Below are positions 44,733 through 54,477 of a DNA stretch of 59,510 nt, piece by piece. The position numbers were made by a program, and so were the translations under genes. The notes below the pieces were generated by a model. That model saw only the letters and a program-made list of their open reading frames with translations, had not been told where the DNA came from and did not search any database. Within the stretch, counting starts at the first letter, position 1, and each line of letters starts with the position of its first letter. The stretch comes from an uncultured Acidobacteriia bacterium (GTDB taxonomy: Bacteria > Acidobacteriota > Terriglobia > Bryobacterales > Bryobacteraceae), in contig CAIXXM010000044.1 of NCBI GenBank assembly GCA_903923395.1, positions 1 through 59,510 on the forward strand. The letters run 5' to 3'.

Positions 44733-45698
44733 TTAAAGAGAAGGATATCGAACCAGTTCGAGCAGATCGATATAGACCCCGTAGGACGTCTGCTCCACAC
44801 CCGGAGAAATAGAAACCGTGCCGAGGATTCCCATGCGGTCCGTGTGCAGCAGGATGAGGTTCGAAGTGCCGCCAATCGAGGCCAGAATATCCTGGCGGTG
44901 AAGAATCTCGGGCTTCACCTGCAGGTAAATGCCTGCGTCAGTTTTCTGCCCGCGGCTTACCAGACGCACTGTTTGGCCTTGCGCGGCCAGCACGCGGATG
45001 CGCTCGGCGGTAAAGCCATGGATTCCTTCGCGGACCACGTTCGCCGGTGTGGTGTTCGCCCCCAAAAAGACGTTCGCCAGCGCGGCTGTTTTAGCGGCGG
45101 CATCCCAGCCCTGCGTATCGAATTCGTAGTTCTCTTCGGTGATGCCCAGACGCTGTGCGTGGCGAATCCCGTCTTCGAAGGAAGCACCGCACTCCATGGC
45201 ATCAATGATCACCTTGGTGGTGGAATTCAAAACCCCCGTGAAGCCTGTGACCTGCACGCCCGGAAGGTTGTGCCGGACCATGTTGAACACAGGCGCACCA
45301 TCCATCACCGCGGATTCAAACAGGAACCGCACACCCGCCGCTTCGGCCTCTTTCATCAGCGCATCAAACGCAAAGGCAACCGGACCCTTGTTCGCCGTCA
45401 CCACATGCATTTTGCGCGCGAAGGCCTCGCGGATATGTGTGATTGCGGGCTCCCCGTTTTCCGGGTTCAACGTGGTGAGTTCGACCAGAACATCCGCGCC
45501 GCAGCGGTCTAGAAACTCGCCCGTGGTGAGTGCCCGCGGGCCGAAAACCGGGTCGCCGGAATCGAAAGGACCATAGGCCGTGCCCTGCCGCCGGTGGATG
45601 CCTGTAAGTACGAAGGGGTGTTCAGAGTGCTTTTCCCGCAGTACCTGCAACAGTCCGCTGGCCACGCTGCCGTACCCGATAAATGCAAGCTTGATCAA
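44733..45698 (-). CDS. Homoserine dehydrogenase
   Basis: A 321-residue enzyme. A TTG at 45698 starts the frame where homology begins ([19 protein letters not shown], the NAD-binding loop); an upstream reading to 45839 runs into nuoB and makes no sense. Family motifs are [38 protein letters not shown] and [16 protein letters not shown] with the substrate-binding acidic residues. It reduces aspartate semialdehyde to homoserine on the way to Thr and Met. It has no C-terminal ACT regulatory domain, so it is the short, probably unregulated form. It lies with the FAH gene and is divergent from nuoB (41 bases between). Confidence 0.9.
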   Translation of the reverse strand: MIKLAFIGYGSVASGLLQVLREKHSEHPFVLTGIHRRQGTAYGPFDSGDPVFGPRALTTGEFLDRCGADVLVELTTLNPENGEPAITHIREAFARKMHVVTANKGPVAFAFDALMKEAEAAGVRFLFESAVMDGAPVFNMVRHNLPGVQVTGFTGVLNSTTKVIIDAMECGASFEDGIRHAQRLGITEENYEFDTQGWDAAAKTAALANVFLGANTTPANVVREGIHGFTAERIRVLAAQGQTVRLVSRGQKTDAGIYLQVKPEILHRQDILASIGGTSNLILLHTDRMGILGTVSISPGVEQTSYGVYIDLLELVRYPSL

Positions 45699-45739
45699 AG
45701 CCCAATATACCCGACTGTCCCCATGGCAGAATAGAAGAT

Positions 45740-46288
45740 ATGAACGCACCGATGGCCAGCGGCCCCGCAGACCTGTTCTCACGCATTGACAATGAGTCAC
45801 TGGAGCAGGAACTCCTGCAATCCGGCATCGTGACAACAACTCTCGACAGCGTCATCAACTGGGGACGCAAGAACTCCATTTGGCCGATGTCATTTGGTCT
45901 GGCCTGCTGCGCGATCGAGATGATGTCGATGTCGTCTTCCCGTTTTGACATCGCCCGTTTCGGTGCTGAGGTGTTCCGTGGCTCACCGCGCCAGAGCGAT
46001 CTCATGATCATCGCCGGCCGCGTTTCGAACAAGATGGCTCCCGTGGTGCGGCACCTGTACCAGCAAATGCCGGAACCGCGCTGGGTCATCTCCATGGGTG
46101 CCTGCGCCACTTCCACTGGTGTCTTCAACAACTATGCGCTGGTGCCGGTCAATCAAGTGATTCCGGTGGACGTATTCGTCCCGGGTTGCCCGCCGCGCCC
46201 GGAACAGTTGATTCACGCGATCATGATGCTGCAGGAGAAGATTGGTCAATCGAACGGCTCGTTCAAGAAGGTCTTGAACCTCGCATAG
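45740..46288 (+). CDS. nuoB: NADH-quinone oxidoreductase subunit B (NuoB)
   Basis: A 182-residue subunit of complex I that holds iron-sulfur cluster N2, the last donor to quinone. The four cysteine ligands are present: Cys56 and Cys57 ([10 protein letters not shown]), Cys122 (SMGACATS) and Cys150 ([10 protein letters not shown]). The start ATG at 45740 is preceded by an AGAAG ribosome site. No other nuo gene lies within this window on either side, so it is either a solitary second copy or a detached member of the complex. It is followed 12 bases later by a creatininase-family gene on the same strand. Confidence 0.95.
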   Translation: MNAPMASGPADLFSRIDNESLEQELLQSGIVTTTLDSVINWGRKNSIWPMSFGLACCAIEMMSMSSSRFDIARFGAEVFRGSPRQSDLMIIAGRVSNKMAPVVRHLYQQMPEPRWVISMGACATSTGVFNNYALVPVNQVIPVDVFVPGCPPRPEQLIHAIMMLQEKIGQSNGSFKKVLNLA

Positions 46289-46300
46289 AATGAAACGGTC

Positions 46301-47167
46301 ATGAAGACCGTCGTCTTGTTTTTTGCCTCCGCCGTGCTGGCAGCGGCACAATCTGTTTCCGTACATTGGGAAGAACTCACCGCAGGGGACTTCCCCAAAG
46401 CTCTGGAAGCTTCGAACGGCACATGCGCCGTACCCTTCGGCATCATTGAGAAGCACGGGCCTTCCGGTCCTCTGGGCACGGACCTGATCAACGTCCGCTA
46501 CACTTCAGAACTTGCTGCCTGGCAGGAGTACACCATCCTGTTCCCGCCCTATTATTTTGGCCAGATCTTTGAAGCCCGCCACCAGCCCGGCACCATTGCC
46601 TACAGCACCAAACTGCAACTCGATCTCTTGCAGGAAACTGCCTCGGAAATGGCGCGGAATGGCTGCCGCAAGATCATTCTCATCAATGGTCATGGCGGTA
46701 ACAACGCCCTGCTGAGTTATTTCCTCCAGATCCAGCTGGACAGTCCAAAGGACTATGTGGTGTATGCCGTTTCGAGCCCTGGAAGTGAATCGGGCCAGAA
46801 TGCCGCTGCCGCTCCTTCGAAGCCTGGAGTGGACGGCCACGCCGGGGAAGGCGAAATCTCAAACGTGATGGCGTCGCGCCCGGAATTGGCGCATCCCGAA
46901 CGGGCGTCACAGGAATCAGGCAAGAAGTTGAACCGTTTGGATCTGCCTGCCAGTGTCCAAACTGGCATCTCCTGGTATTCGAACTACCCCAATCACTATG
47001 CCGGAGACGCCGCAGCCGCCAATGCAGCCCGGGGCAAAGCGGCCACGGAGGCCAGTGCCGCCAAACTGGCGGCTGTGATTCGTGCGATCAAGGCCGATAC
47101 GGTGAGTCCGCGTCTCCAGAAAGAGTTCTTCGACGCCGCGCAGCACCCTCTGACTACGAAACAGTAG
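46301..47167 (+). CDS. Exported creatininase-family amidohydrolase
   Basis: A 288-residue protein with a signal peptide (MKTVVLFFASAVLAAAQ), unusual for a family that is mostly cytoplasmic. Metal ligands of the creatininase fold are visible in VPFGIIEKHGPSGPLGTDLI (Glu, His, Asp), LINGHGGNNALL (His) and HAGEGEISNVM (Glu). Relatives hydrolyse creatinine, mycofactocin peptide (MftE) or guanidine-like amides; the exported version may act on small cyclic amides. It follows nuoB by 12 bases, so co-transcription is likely. Its 3' end overlaps nusB by 14 bases on the opposite strand. Confidence 0.9.
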   Translation: MKTVVLFFASAVLAAAQSVSVHWEELTAGDFPKALEASNGTCAVPFGIIEKHGPSGPLGTDLINVRYTSELAAWQEYTILFPPYYFGQIFEARHQPGTIAYSTKLQLDLLQETASEMARNGCRKIILINGHGGNNALLSYFLQIQLDSPKDYVVYAVSSPGSESGQNAAAAPSKPGVDGHAGEGEISNVMASRPELAHPERASQESGKKLNRLDLPASVQTGISWYSNYPNHYAGDAAAANAARGKAATEASAAKLAAVIRAIKADTVSPRLQKEFFDAAQHPLTTKQ

Positions 47168-47600
47168 GGGGTGTGAGTTCGCGCTTCACCGCATCGAGCA
47201 CACCATTGACGAAGTGCACGGATTCTTCACCCGCGAACTTGCGTGTCAGTTCCAGGGCTTCATCAATGATGACGGGCGGCGGGGTATCCGTCTTTTGCAT
47301 TTCATAGACGGCAATGCGCAGAATGTTGCGGTCCACCGCAGGCATGCGCTCAATGCGCCAGTGCGTGGCATGCTTCTGGATGGTGGCATCAATATCGGCC
47401 GAGCAAGCCACGACTCCCTGGAACAGCATGGAGGCGAAGGGATCGCGAACCGGTTGCGCGACAGTGTCTTCATCCACCAGCAGCGACCCATAATAGCCCC
47501 GGAGAATCGAATCGAGCGTAGCGGGCGGGTCTTCGGTCTTGCGCAGGTCCCAGTGGAACAGCAACTGCATCGCTTGTTGACGTGCCTTGCGACGGGCCAT
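47154..47600 (-). CDS. nusB: Transcription antitermination factor NusB
   Basis: A 148-residue all-helical RNA-binding protein that, with NusE (S10), binds boxA of rRNA leaders in antitermination complexes. The N-terminus ARRKARQQAMQLLFHWDL and the C-terminal VIIDEALELTRKFAGEESVH with FVNGVLDAV are typical. It directly follows ribH with a one-base overlap (47600), the common ribH-nusB order. It is the last gene of a three-gene minus-strand operon starting with the enoyl-CoA hydratase. Confidence 0.96.
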   Translation of the reverse strand: MARRKARQQAMQLLFHWDLRKTEDPPATLDSILRGYYGSLLVDEDTVAQPVRDPFASMLFQGVVACSADIDATIQKHATHWRIERMPAVDRNILRIAVYEMQKTDTPPPVIIDEALELTRKFAGEESVHFVNGVLDAVKRELTPPTVS

Positions 47601-48085
47601 TAGTTTTCAGCCCGCAGCTTCTTCAACAGATTCGCCATCTCGATTGCGGTCATTGCAGCATCGGCACCCTTGTTGCCGGACTTTGCCCCGGCACGGTCAA
47701 TAGCCTGCTCCACCGTGTTGGTGGTCAGAATGCCATTCGCCACAGGGATGCCCGCTTCCAGAGCGAGCGCTGCGATACCGCTTGCCGATTGCCCGGCCAC
47801 ATAGTCGAAATGGGGCGTATCGCCTTTGATCACTGCACCCAAACAGATCACCGCGTCATGCTTCTTCGTGGCCAGGATCGCCTTCACTGCGACCGGGAAT
47901 TCCCATGCGCCGGGAATCCGGATGACCTCCACGTCCAGGGGACTGCCGCCCGACCGCCGCAGTGCATCCATCGCGCCATCCAACAGCCGTTCTGTAATGA
48001 ATGAATTGAACCGGCTCACCACGATTGCGATACGCAACCCCGCCGCTGACAACCCACCTTCCGTCACCTTCGATAATTCGTTCAT
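47600..48085 (-). CDS. ribH: 6,7-dimethyl-8-ribityllumazine synthase
   Basis: A 161-residue enzyme of riboflavin synthesis; it joins 3,4-dihydroxy-2-butanone 4-phosphate to the ribitylaminouracil. The ATG at 48085 begins [20 protein letters not shown]; a longer frame to 48514 is only a shadow of the hydratase gene. Motifs are [32 protein letters not shown] (active-site Phe region), [20 protein letters not shown] (catalytic His) and [20 protein letters not shown], with GNKGADAA. It starts at the ATGA overlap with the hydratase stop and overlaps nusB by one base. It probably forms the 60-mer or pentamer of its family. Confidence 0.96.
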   Translation of the reverse strand: MNELSKVTEGGLSAAGLRIAIVVSRFNSFITERLLDGAMDALRRSGGSPLDVEVIRIPGAWEFPVAVKAILATKKHDAVICLGAVIKGDTPHFDYVAGQSASGIAALALEAGIPVANGILTTNTVEQAIDRAGAKSGNKGADAAMTAIEMANLLKKLRAEN

Positions 48086-48867
48086 TTGCCCGTAAAAACC
48101 GCTTTCCGTTTCGCGAGAAACGCGCTCGTTCCTTCGATGCCATCCTGCGACGAGACAGCCAGCCCAAATGCTGACGCCTCCAGCCGCAGAGCGGCTTCCA
48201 AACTCATTTCCAGCCCGGCTTCGATGGTGTCCATCGCGAGAGCCACCGCTAAGGGCCCATTCAGCAGAACCTTGGTGAGCCACTCTCTGGCCGCGCCGAG
48301 CAGCCCATCCTGTGACACCACGGCGTTCACCAGGCCACACTGCAAGGCATCCCGTGCCGTGAGCATACTGCCGGCGAGGATCATTTCCAGCGCCTTCGCC
48401 TTGCCCACCAACCGGGGCAACCGCTGCGTGCCGCCGTAACCGGGAATCAAACCCAGCTTCACTTCCGGCAAACCCAGCTTCGCTTCTTCGGCGGCGATGC
48501 GAATGGTGGCGCACATCGCCAACTCCAACCCGCCACCGAGCGCGAACCCGTTGATGGCCGCCACCGAAGGCTTCCGCAAGGCTTCCAATTGCCGGAAGAC
48601 GGCTTGGCCCTGGCGGCTGAAACGCTCACCCTCCACCGCGGACAAGCCTGCAAACTCCGCAATGTCCGCGCCGGCGATAAAGGCCTTCACGCCTTCGCCG
48701 GTGAGGATCAAGCCCTTCACCTGCGTATCTTCCTGAACGGCCCGAAATGCAGTAGACAATTCGGAAATCACCGCGGCATTCAGGGCATTCAGCTTCTCCG
48801 GCCGGCGCACTGTTACCAGGGCGATACCGTCCGTATCCACTTCAAAAGAGAGGAGCTCGAATGCCAT
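48082..48867 (-). CDS. Enoyl-CoA hydratase/isomerase family protein
   Basis: A 261-residue crotonase-fold enzyme. The oxyanion-hole region [15 protein letters not shown] at about 62-76, the first catalytic glutamate in LGGGLELAM and the second in [19 protein letters not shown] fit 3-hydroxybutyryl-CoA dehydratase/enoyl-CoA hydratase, which adds water to trans-enoyl-CoA. The ATG at 48867 is the first start. It is the first gene of the operon with ribH and nusB (ATGA overlap with ribH) and lies divergent from lepA. The link to riboflavin genes is probably only positional. A dehydratase in butyrate or beta-oxidation is likely; exact chain length unknown. Confidence 0.92.
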   Translation of the reverse strand: MAFELLSFEVDTDGIALVTVRRPEKLNALNAAVISELSTAFRAVQEDTQVKGLILTGEGVKAFIAGADIAEFAGLSAVEGERFSRQGQAVFRQLEALRKPSVAAINGFALGGGLELAMCATIRIAAEEAKLGLPEVKLGLIPGYGGTQRLPRLVGKAKALEMILAGSMLTARDALQCGLVNAVVSQDGLLGAAREWLTKVLLNGPLAVALAMDTIEAGLEMSLEAALRLEASAFGLAVSSQDGIEGTSAFLAKRKAVFTGK

Positions 48868-48902
48868 ATGGGATACTCAGGGTTCAGGCAACATCTTACC
48901 GC

Positions 48903-50720
48903 ATGGACCCGAAATACATTCGGAATTTCTCGATTATCGCCCATATCGACCACGGCAAAAGCACGCTGGCCGACCGTCTCCTTGAAACCACCGGCGCACT
49001 CAGCCAGAGGGAGATGATGGCGCAGGTGCTCGACTCCATGGATTTGGAACGCGAGCGCGGCATCACCATCAAAGCCCATGCCGTGCGTCTCGACTACAAA
49101 GCCGACGACGGCAACTGGTATCAGCTCAACCTCATCGATACCCCCGGCCACGTGGACTTTTCCTACGAAGTCTCCCGCAGTCTGCAGGCCTGTGAAGGCG
49201 CGCTGCTGGTGGTGGACGCCTCGCAGGGCGTGGAAGCGCAGACGCTTGCGAATACCTATCTGGCGCTGCATCACAACCTGGAGATCATCCCGGTCATCAA
49301 CAAGATCGACCTGCCAGCGGCGGAACCCGAACGCATCCGCGAACAGATCGAAGATGTGATCGGTCTCGACGCCTCCGATGCCATCCTCGCGAGCGCGAAG
49401 CAGGGCATTGGCATTCACGAAATGCTGGAGGCGATCTGTCACCGCGTGCCACAACCCCGCGGTGTTCTGGATGCTCCTCTGCGCGCTCTCATCTTCGACT
49501 CCTGGTTTGATCCATACCGTGGCGTGATCATTCTCACCCGCGTCATCGATGGCTCCATGAAGCTGGGCCAGAAGATCAAACTGATGTCGAATGGCGAGAC
49601 CTTCGAAGTGGAAGGCGTGGGGTATCAATCGCCCAAGGCCATCCCGACGCAGGAACTGTCCGCCGGTGAAGTCGGTTACCTTTACGCCAATATCAAGAAC
49701 GTTGGCGATGCGAAGATCGGTGACACCATCACCGATGCGTTGCATCCGGCTCCCGAACCGCTGCCCGGCTTTGAAGAAATCAAGCCGATGGTCTTCGCCG
49801 GGCTCTACCCCTGCGAATCCCATGAGCACGGTCTGTTGCGCGATGCCCTCGAAAAGCTGCGTCTCAATGACAGCGCCTTGAGTTTTGAACCGGAAAACTC
49901 CGTTGCTCTCGGCTTCGGTTTCCGCTGCGGCTTCCTGGGACTTCTCCATTTGGAGATCGTGCAAGAGCGGCTGGAACGTGAGTTCAACATTGACCTCATC
50001 ACCACCGCACCGGGTGTGCGGTACAAGATCACGACCACGCGCGGCGATGTCCTGGAAGTGGATAACCCTACCCGCTTCCCGAACCCCACGGAGATCGAAA
50101 AGATCGAAGAGCCGGTGATCGAGGCGACCGTCATCACGAGGGAAGAGTACATCGGAGGGATTCTCGCGCTGCTGCAGGACAAGCGCGGCATCCAGCGGAA
50201 GTTTGAATACATCGGCGGCGGCCGCGTCATGATTGTTTATGACATGCCGCTGAATGAAATCGTGCTCGATTTCTATGACAAGTTGAAGTCGGTGTCGCGC
50301 GGCTACGCATCGCTCGATTACAAGCTCGACGGCTACCGTGTATCGCCGATGGTACGCCTGGACATTCTGGTCGCAGGGGATCCGGTCGACGCGCTTTCGT
50401 TGATTGTTCACCGCGATTTCGCCTACGACCGGAGCAAGGTGCTCATCGAGCGCATGCGCAAGCTCATCCCGCGCCAGATGTTTGAAATTCCTTTGCAGGC
50501 GGCGATTGGAGCCAAGATCATCGCCCGCGAAACCATTGCCGCACTCCGCAAGAACGTGCTTGCCAAGTGCTATGGCGGTGATATTTCGCGCAAGCGCAAG
50601 TTGCTCGAGAAACAAAAGGAAGGCAAGAAGCGGATGAAGCGTGTCGGCAACGTGGATATCCCGCAGGAAGCGTTCCTGGCGGTTCTCAAAGTCGGCGAAC
50701 AGATCGAAGACGACGATTAA
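48903..50720 (+). CDS. lepA: Translation elongation factor 4 (LepA)
   Basis: A 605-residue GTPase from the ATG at 48903; a start at 48861 would overlap the divergent hydratase gene. GTPase motifs are [25 protein letters not shown] and INKIDLP. Domains II and III and the EF4-specific C-terminal domain are present ([43 protein letters not shown]-type region at about 540-560, then [20 protein letters not shown]). LepA back-translocates or remodels ribosomes under stress and helps assemble the 30S subunit. A probable terminator overlaps its last codons. Confidence 0.96.
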   Translation: MDPKYIRNFSIIAHIDHGKSTLADRLLETTGALSQREMMAQVLDSMDLERERGITIKAHAVRLDYKADDGNWYQLNLIDTPGHVDFSYEVSRSLQACEGALLVVDASQGVEAQTLANTYLALHHNLEIIPVINKIDLPAAEPERIREQIEDVIGLDASDAILASAKQGIGIHEMLEAICHRVPQPRGVLDAPLRALIFDSWFDPYRGVIILTRVIDGSMKLGQKIKLMSNGETFEVEGVGYQSPKAIPTQELSAGEVGYLYANIKNVGDAKIGDTITDALHPAPEPLPGFEEIKPMVFAGLYPCESHEHGLLRDALEKLRLNDSALSFEPENSVALGFGFRCGFLGLLHLEIVQERLEREFNIDLITTAPGVRYKITTTRGDVLEVDNPTRFPNPTEIEKIEEPVIEATVITREEYIGGILALLQDKRGIQRKFEYIGGGRVMIVYDMPLNEIVLDFYDKLKSVSRGYASLDYKLDGYRVSPMVRLDILVAGDPVDALSLIVHRDFAYDRSKVLIERMRKLIPRQMFEIPLQAAIGAKIIARETIAALRKNVLAKCYGGDISRKRKLLEKQKEGKKRMKRVGNVDIPQEAFLAVLKVGEQIEDDD

Positions 50721-50749
50721 TCCCGCCCGTCTTCGGATTTTTTATTTTT
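50705..50749 (+). terminator. Rho-independent terminator of lepA
   Basis: CGAAGACG (50705-50712) pairs with CGTCTTCG (50728-50735) over a 15-base loop, followed by TTTTTT-A-TTTTT (50738-50749). The left arm lies inside the last codons of lepA (EDDD). The rather long loop lowers confidence. Confidence 0.6.
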
Positions 50750-50866
50750 CCCAAACCTAAAGCCTGCGTAAAATCGGTTACACTGGCATGAATAGTGTCT
50801 TCAGGTACGCTTCGGTCTCTCGCAGTGACCGCGGCACCTGCATTTGTGTGATCTAACGCACCATGC

Positions 50867-50895
50867 TTGTGCAGCTCATGCAAAGAGTTTAGAAT
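50867..50895 (+). promoter_or_regulatory. Sigma-70-type promoter of the TonB-dependent receptor gene
   Basis: TTGTGC (50867-50872), 17 bases, TAGAAT (50890-50895). Transcription would begin near 50902, leaving a leader of about 50 bases to the ATG at 50953. A weaker TTACACT lies further upstream near 50777. The -35 is only a partial consensus match. Confidence 0.55.
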
Positions 50896-50952
50896 CGAAC
50901 CTTGTCCTTTTGCATCGGTTCGCCATTTTCAGTTCTGGAGAAAAATCTCAAT

Positions 50953-53900
50953 ATGGTCCAACGGTACTTTGGAACGTCGGTAGTAAAAGCAGTGTTCGCC
51001 TCGCGGCTTGCACTGTCTGCAATTCCACTCACCGCGGCACTGCTGTTTTCGCCGCTTGCTTTCTCACAAACCATGACCACTGCTGATGCGGTTGGTGTGG
51101 TGACCGATACGACGGGCGGCATTGTCCCCGGCGCAACGGTCGTTATCAAGTCCGCCGCTTCCGGTGAAAGCCGCAGCGCTGTGACCAATGGACAGGGTCA
51201 GTACCGCTTCCCGCTGATGCAGCCGGGCGACTATGTGATCTCCGCCAGTTCGAAAGGACTGAAGTCCGCCAACACCAAGATCTCCCTGCTCCTCGGGCAG
51301 GCTGCCGAAGTCAACCTCGTGATGAACGCGGAAGGCACGGTTTCCACCATCGAAGTTTCCACCGACGCTGCTCTTCTTCAGACCGAAAACGCAAACCTTG
51401 AAACCAGCTTCAGCACGAAGCAGGTGGAAAACCTCCCGATGGCCGGTGGCGACTTGACCACCCTCGCGATGACGGTTCCCGGCATCCGCGTCAACGTGAC
51501 CGGCGGTTCGAGCAACATGAATGCGAACGGCATCCCCGGCGCATCCATTCTCTTCACGCTGAATGGCGTTGACCAGAATGACCCCGCCAACAACATCAAC
51601 AACTCCGGTGCCAGCAACAACCTGCTCGGTGCGAACGAAGTCTCTGAAGCTGCCGTTGTGATGAACGCCTACAGCCCGCAATATGGCCGCATGGCCGGCG
51701 CGCAGGTGAACATGATCGGCTCCTCCGGCGGCAATCAGTTCCACGGCAACCTGTTCTACAACTACAACTACCAGGGCTTGAACGCGAATTCGTTCTTCAA
51801 CAATGCCACCGGCACCCCCAAGGGCCGCTCGGATGCGCACCAGTTCGGCGGCAAGGTGACCGGCCCCATCTGGAAGGGCAAGCTCTTCTTCATGTTTGAC
51901 GATGAGAACCTGCGTTACGTGCTGCCGGCCTCCGGCGTGGTTTCGCTGCCTTCCGCCCAGTTGCAGGCTTATGCACTCGCTCACATCAACGCAGCCCAGC
52001 TGCCGTTGTATCAGGATATGTTCAGCCTGATCAACACGTCTCCCGGCTTCTCCCGCGCGGTCCCCGTGACCAACGGGAAAGGTCAGCTGCAGGATGGCAA
52101 CAATGCGCTCGGCTGCGGCACCGGTACCTTCAAGGGCACCAAGTTCGGCACCCAGACTTTCGGTGTGGATACGCCTTGCGCTGTTTCGCTCGGTGTGAAC
52201 AACAACCAGCTGAACACGGAACGTCTCTTCGCCATCCGCACGGATTACAACATCAATTCGGCACAGCGTATCTTCTTCCGCATGAGCCATGACACCGGCG
52301 TGCAGGCCACCGGCACCAGTGCCATCAACCCCGCCTACAACGCGGTCAGCGTGCAGCCCCAGTATCAGGGCAGCGTCAACCACACCTACGTCATCACCCC
52401 GACCATCGTCAACAACTTCGTCGGCTCTGTTCTCTGGTACTCCGCTCTGTTCGGCGTGCAGGACTTCGCCAAGACCACCTCGCTGATGCCCGAAGCAATT
52501 GCTCTCGGTGACGGCGGCGCGAATGGCGGCGGCTTCCCGACCGTTGGCGGCGCAACCTATCCTTACGGCTATCCCGCGGGCCGCAACGTTGGTCACATCC
52601 AGCTGAGCGATGACCTCTCCTGGAGCAAGGGCCGCCACTCTCTGAAGGCTGGCTTCGCTTTCCGCTATGACAAGTACACCTACAGCAGCATCGCGCAGAG
52701 CGCCTTCGTTGGTTCCTACAACATTTCTGACCTTGCGGATTTCGCCAACGGCAAGCTGAACTACTCCGGTACTGGTCTGGGCAGCAGCTTCACCCAGTCT
52801 TACCCGAAGTACGGTGCACTGCACTTCCGGATCCCCGCGGCAAACTTCTACGTCTCTGACGAATGGAATGTCAACAAGGACATCAAGCTGACCTATGGCT
52901 TCCGTTTCGAAAAGGATCTGAACCCGACCTGTAACGAAACCTGCTTCGTCCACACCAACGTTCCGTTCAATGACCCCAGCTACTCCGCCAACGTCAACAC
53001 TCCCTACAGCACCACGCTGCTGCTTGCGAAGAATACCTTCTATCAAGCCGAAGGCGTGATCGTGCAGCCCCGCGTTGGTATTGCCTGGAAGCCCTTCCAT
53101 GACAACAAGACGGTCATCCGCAGCGGTATCGGTATCTTCTCCACCAACTACACGGATGGTCTTGCCGGTACGTTCTCCAATCTGGTGCCGAACAAGTTCG
53201 CGCCCGGCGGTCTGAACTTCGGCAACATCAGCCTCGCCACTGACCCGACCAGCTCCGCTGCCTCCGCAGCTGCTTCCGCCAACGCCTTCTTCAACGGCTT
53301 CGCGGCTGGCTACACACTGGCGCAGATCAAGGCTGCCGTTGCTCCCGCTGCGTTCTCCACCCCCAGCATCGTCTCCGGCCCCGCTTCTTACAAGGCCCCG
53401 AAGGATCTGGAATGGAGCTTCGAAATCCAGCATGAATTGACGCCCCATAACTCCGTGATCGCCACCTATGTTGGCAACCATGGCTATAACCTGCAGGAAT
53501 CTGTCAACGCCAACTCCTACACCAACTCGGCCGGTATCAGCCGTTACGGTGGTGGCTATGGCGGGCTGCCCATCGCCGCTCCGGATTCCCGTTTCGTGAC
53601 GGTGACCCAGTACTACAACAACGGCATCAGCAACTACGATGCTCTGACCCTCCAGTTCAAGCACACCTTCAGCTATGGCCTGACTGGTCAGATCCACTAC
53701 ACCTGGAGCCACGCGCTCGGCACCATCGCTTACGAAAACCCGCTCAACCTCAACGGCAGCTACGGCAGCCTGGGCTTTGACAACCGGCACCAGTGGGCCG
53801 CTGACCTCGTGTGGGTGCAGCCGAAGAAGTTCTCCAACAAGGCAATCAACTACCTGTTGGCGGATTGGACCATCGGCGGCAAGATGTACATCTACTCCGG

Positions 53901-54393
53901 TGCTCCGTTCAGCGTGACGGACAGCAAGATCCCCGCGCAGATCAACTCTGCCGGTGGTATCCTCACCCCGCTTGCCGACGTTCTTCAGGCCAGTGCAGTT
54001 AGCGCGGATTGCGGCAAGGCTGCAGTCAACGCTCCCTGCCTCCAGAAGACCGCCTTCGCCACTTACAACAGCACTTCCGGTGTGGCTTCCCCCGTGCAGA
54101 CCGATTGGGGCAATGTGGCACCGAACAGCTTCCGTGGCCCCGGTTACTTCAACGTGGACAGCAACCTCTCCCGCGACTTCAAGTGGAAGGAACATGTCCG
54201 TCTCAACGTTGGTATCCAGGCTTATAACCTGTTCAACCATGCCAACTTTGCCAACCCGTCCGGCGCACTGTCTTCCGGTGCTTTCGGTACCATCACCACG
54301 ACTCTCGGACCGCCCACCAGCATCTATGGCACCGGTCAGGGCGCTTCGGTGTCTGGCCGTATGATGATCCTCGCCGGCAAGCTGACGTTCTAG
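50953..54393 (+). CDS. TonB-dependent receptor-like protein with carboxypeptidase-regulatory N-terminal domain (Oar-like)
   Basis: A 1146-residue outer membrane protein from the ATG at 50953; the TTG at 50902 lies at the predicted transcription start and is rejected. A signal peptide is followed by a CarboxypepD_reg domain at about 40-125 (DAVGVVTDTTGGIVPGATVV, QYRFPLMQPGDYVISASSKG), then a plug domain (GASILFTLNGVDQNDPANNI, AYSPQYGRMAGAQVN) and a beta-barrel to the end. The last residues (GRMMILAGKLTF) give the terminal Phe needed for BAM insertion. This Oar-like family is greatly expanded in Acidobacteria and is thought to take up large substrates or serve in adhesion. It stands alone between a promoter and a strong terminator. 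An antisense frame of 1219 codons is an artefact. Confidence 0.93.
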   Translation: MVQRYFGTSVVKAVFASRLALSAIPLTAALLFSPLAFSQTMTTADAVGVVTDTTGGIVPGATVVIKSAASGESRSAVTNGQGQYRFPLMQPGDYVISASSKGLKSANTKISLLLGQAAEVNLVMNAEGTVSTIEVSTDAALLQTENANLETSFSTKQVENLPMAGGDLTTLAMTVPGIRVNVTGGSSNMNANGIPGASILFTLNGVDQNDPANNINNSGASNNLLGANEVSEAAVVMNAYSPQYGRMAGAQVNMIGSSGGNQFHGNLFYNYNYQGLNANSFFNNATGTPKGRSDAHQFGGKVTGPIWKGKLFFMFDDENLRYVLPASGVVSLPSAQLQAYALAHINAAQLPLYQDMFSLINTSPGFSRAVPVTNGKGQLQDGNNALGCGTGTFKGTKFGTQTFGVDTPCAVSLGVNNNQLNTERLFAIRTDYNINSAQRIFFRMSHDTGVQATGTSAINPAYNAVSVQPQYQGSVNHTYVITPTIVNNFVGSVLWYSALFGVQDFAKTTSLMPEAIALGDGGANGGGFPTVGGATYPYGYPAGRNVGHIQLSDDLSWSKGRHSLKAGFAFRYDKYTYSSIAQSAFVGSYNISDLADFANGKLNYSGTGLGSSFTQSYPKYGALHFRIPAANFYVSDEWNVNKDIKLTYGFRFEKDLNPTCNETCFVHTNVPFNDPSYSANVNTPYSTTLLLAKNTFYQAEGVIVQPRVGIAWKPFHDNKTVIRSGIGIFSTNYTDGLAGTFSNLVPNKFAPGGLNFGNISLATDPTSSAASAAASANAFFNGFAAGYTLAQIKAAVAPAAFSTPSIVSGPASYKAPKDLEWSFEIQHELTPHNSVIATYVGNHGYNLQESVNANSYTNSAGISRYGGGYGGLPIAAPDSRFVTVTQYYNNGISNYDALTLQFKHTFSYGLTGQIHYTWSHALGTIAYENPLNLNGSYGSLGFDNRHQWAADLVWVQPKKFSNKAINYLLADWTIGGKMYIYSGAPFSVTDSKIPAQINSAGGILTPLADVLQASAVSADCGKAAVNAPCLQKTAFATYNSTSGVASPVQTDWGNVAPNSFRGPGYFNVDSNLSRDFKWKEHVRLNVGIQAYNLFNHANFANPSGALSSGAFGTITTTLGPPTSIYGTGQGASVSGRMMILAGKLTF

Positions 54394-54426
54394 GACGTTT
54401 CGCTCAAACGGTAGTAAGAAACACAG

Positions 54427-54461
54427 GGGCGGAGCCGCAAGGTTCCGCCCTTTGTCTTTTT
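54427..54461 (+). terminator. Rho-independent terminator of the TonB-dependent receptor gene
   Basis: GGGCGGAGCC (54427-54436), loop GCAA, GGTTCCGCCC (54441-54450) with one G-U pair, then TTTGTCTTTTT. It lies 33 bases after the stop and is the strongest terminator in the window. Confidence 0.85.
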
Positions 54462-54477
54462 CCTGCGATAATTCTCT

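Noticed and set aside
48086-48514. N-terminal extension of ribH
   Set aside because: It overlaps the hydratase gene and lies before the conserved start; ATG 48085 fits length and ATGA coupling.
48813-50615. 600-codon minus-strand frame over lepA
   Set aside because: Direct mirror of a universally conserved GTPase gene; no domain in the product.
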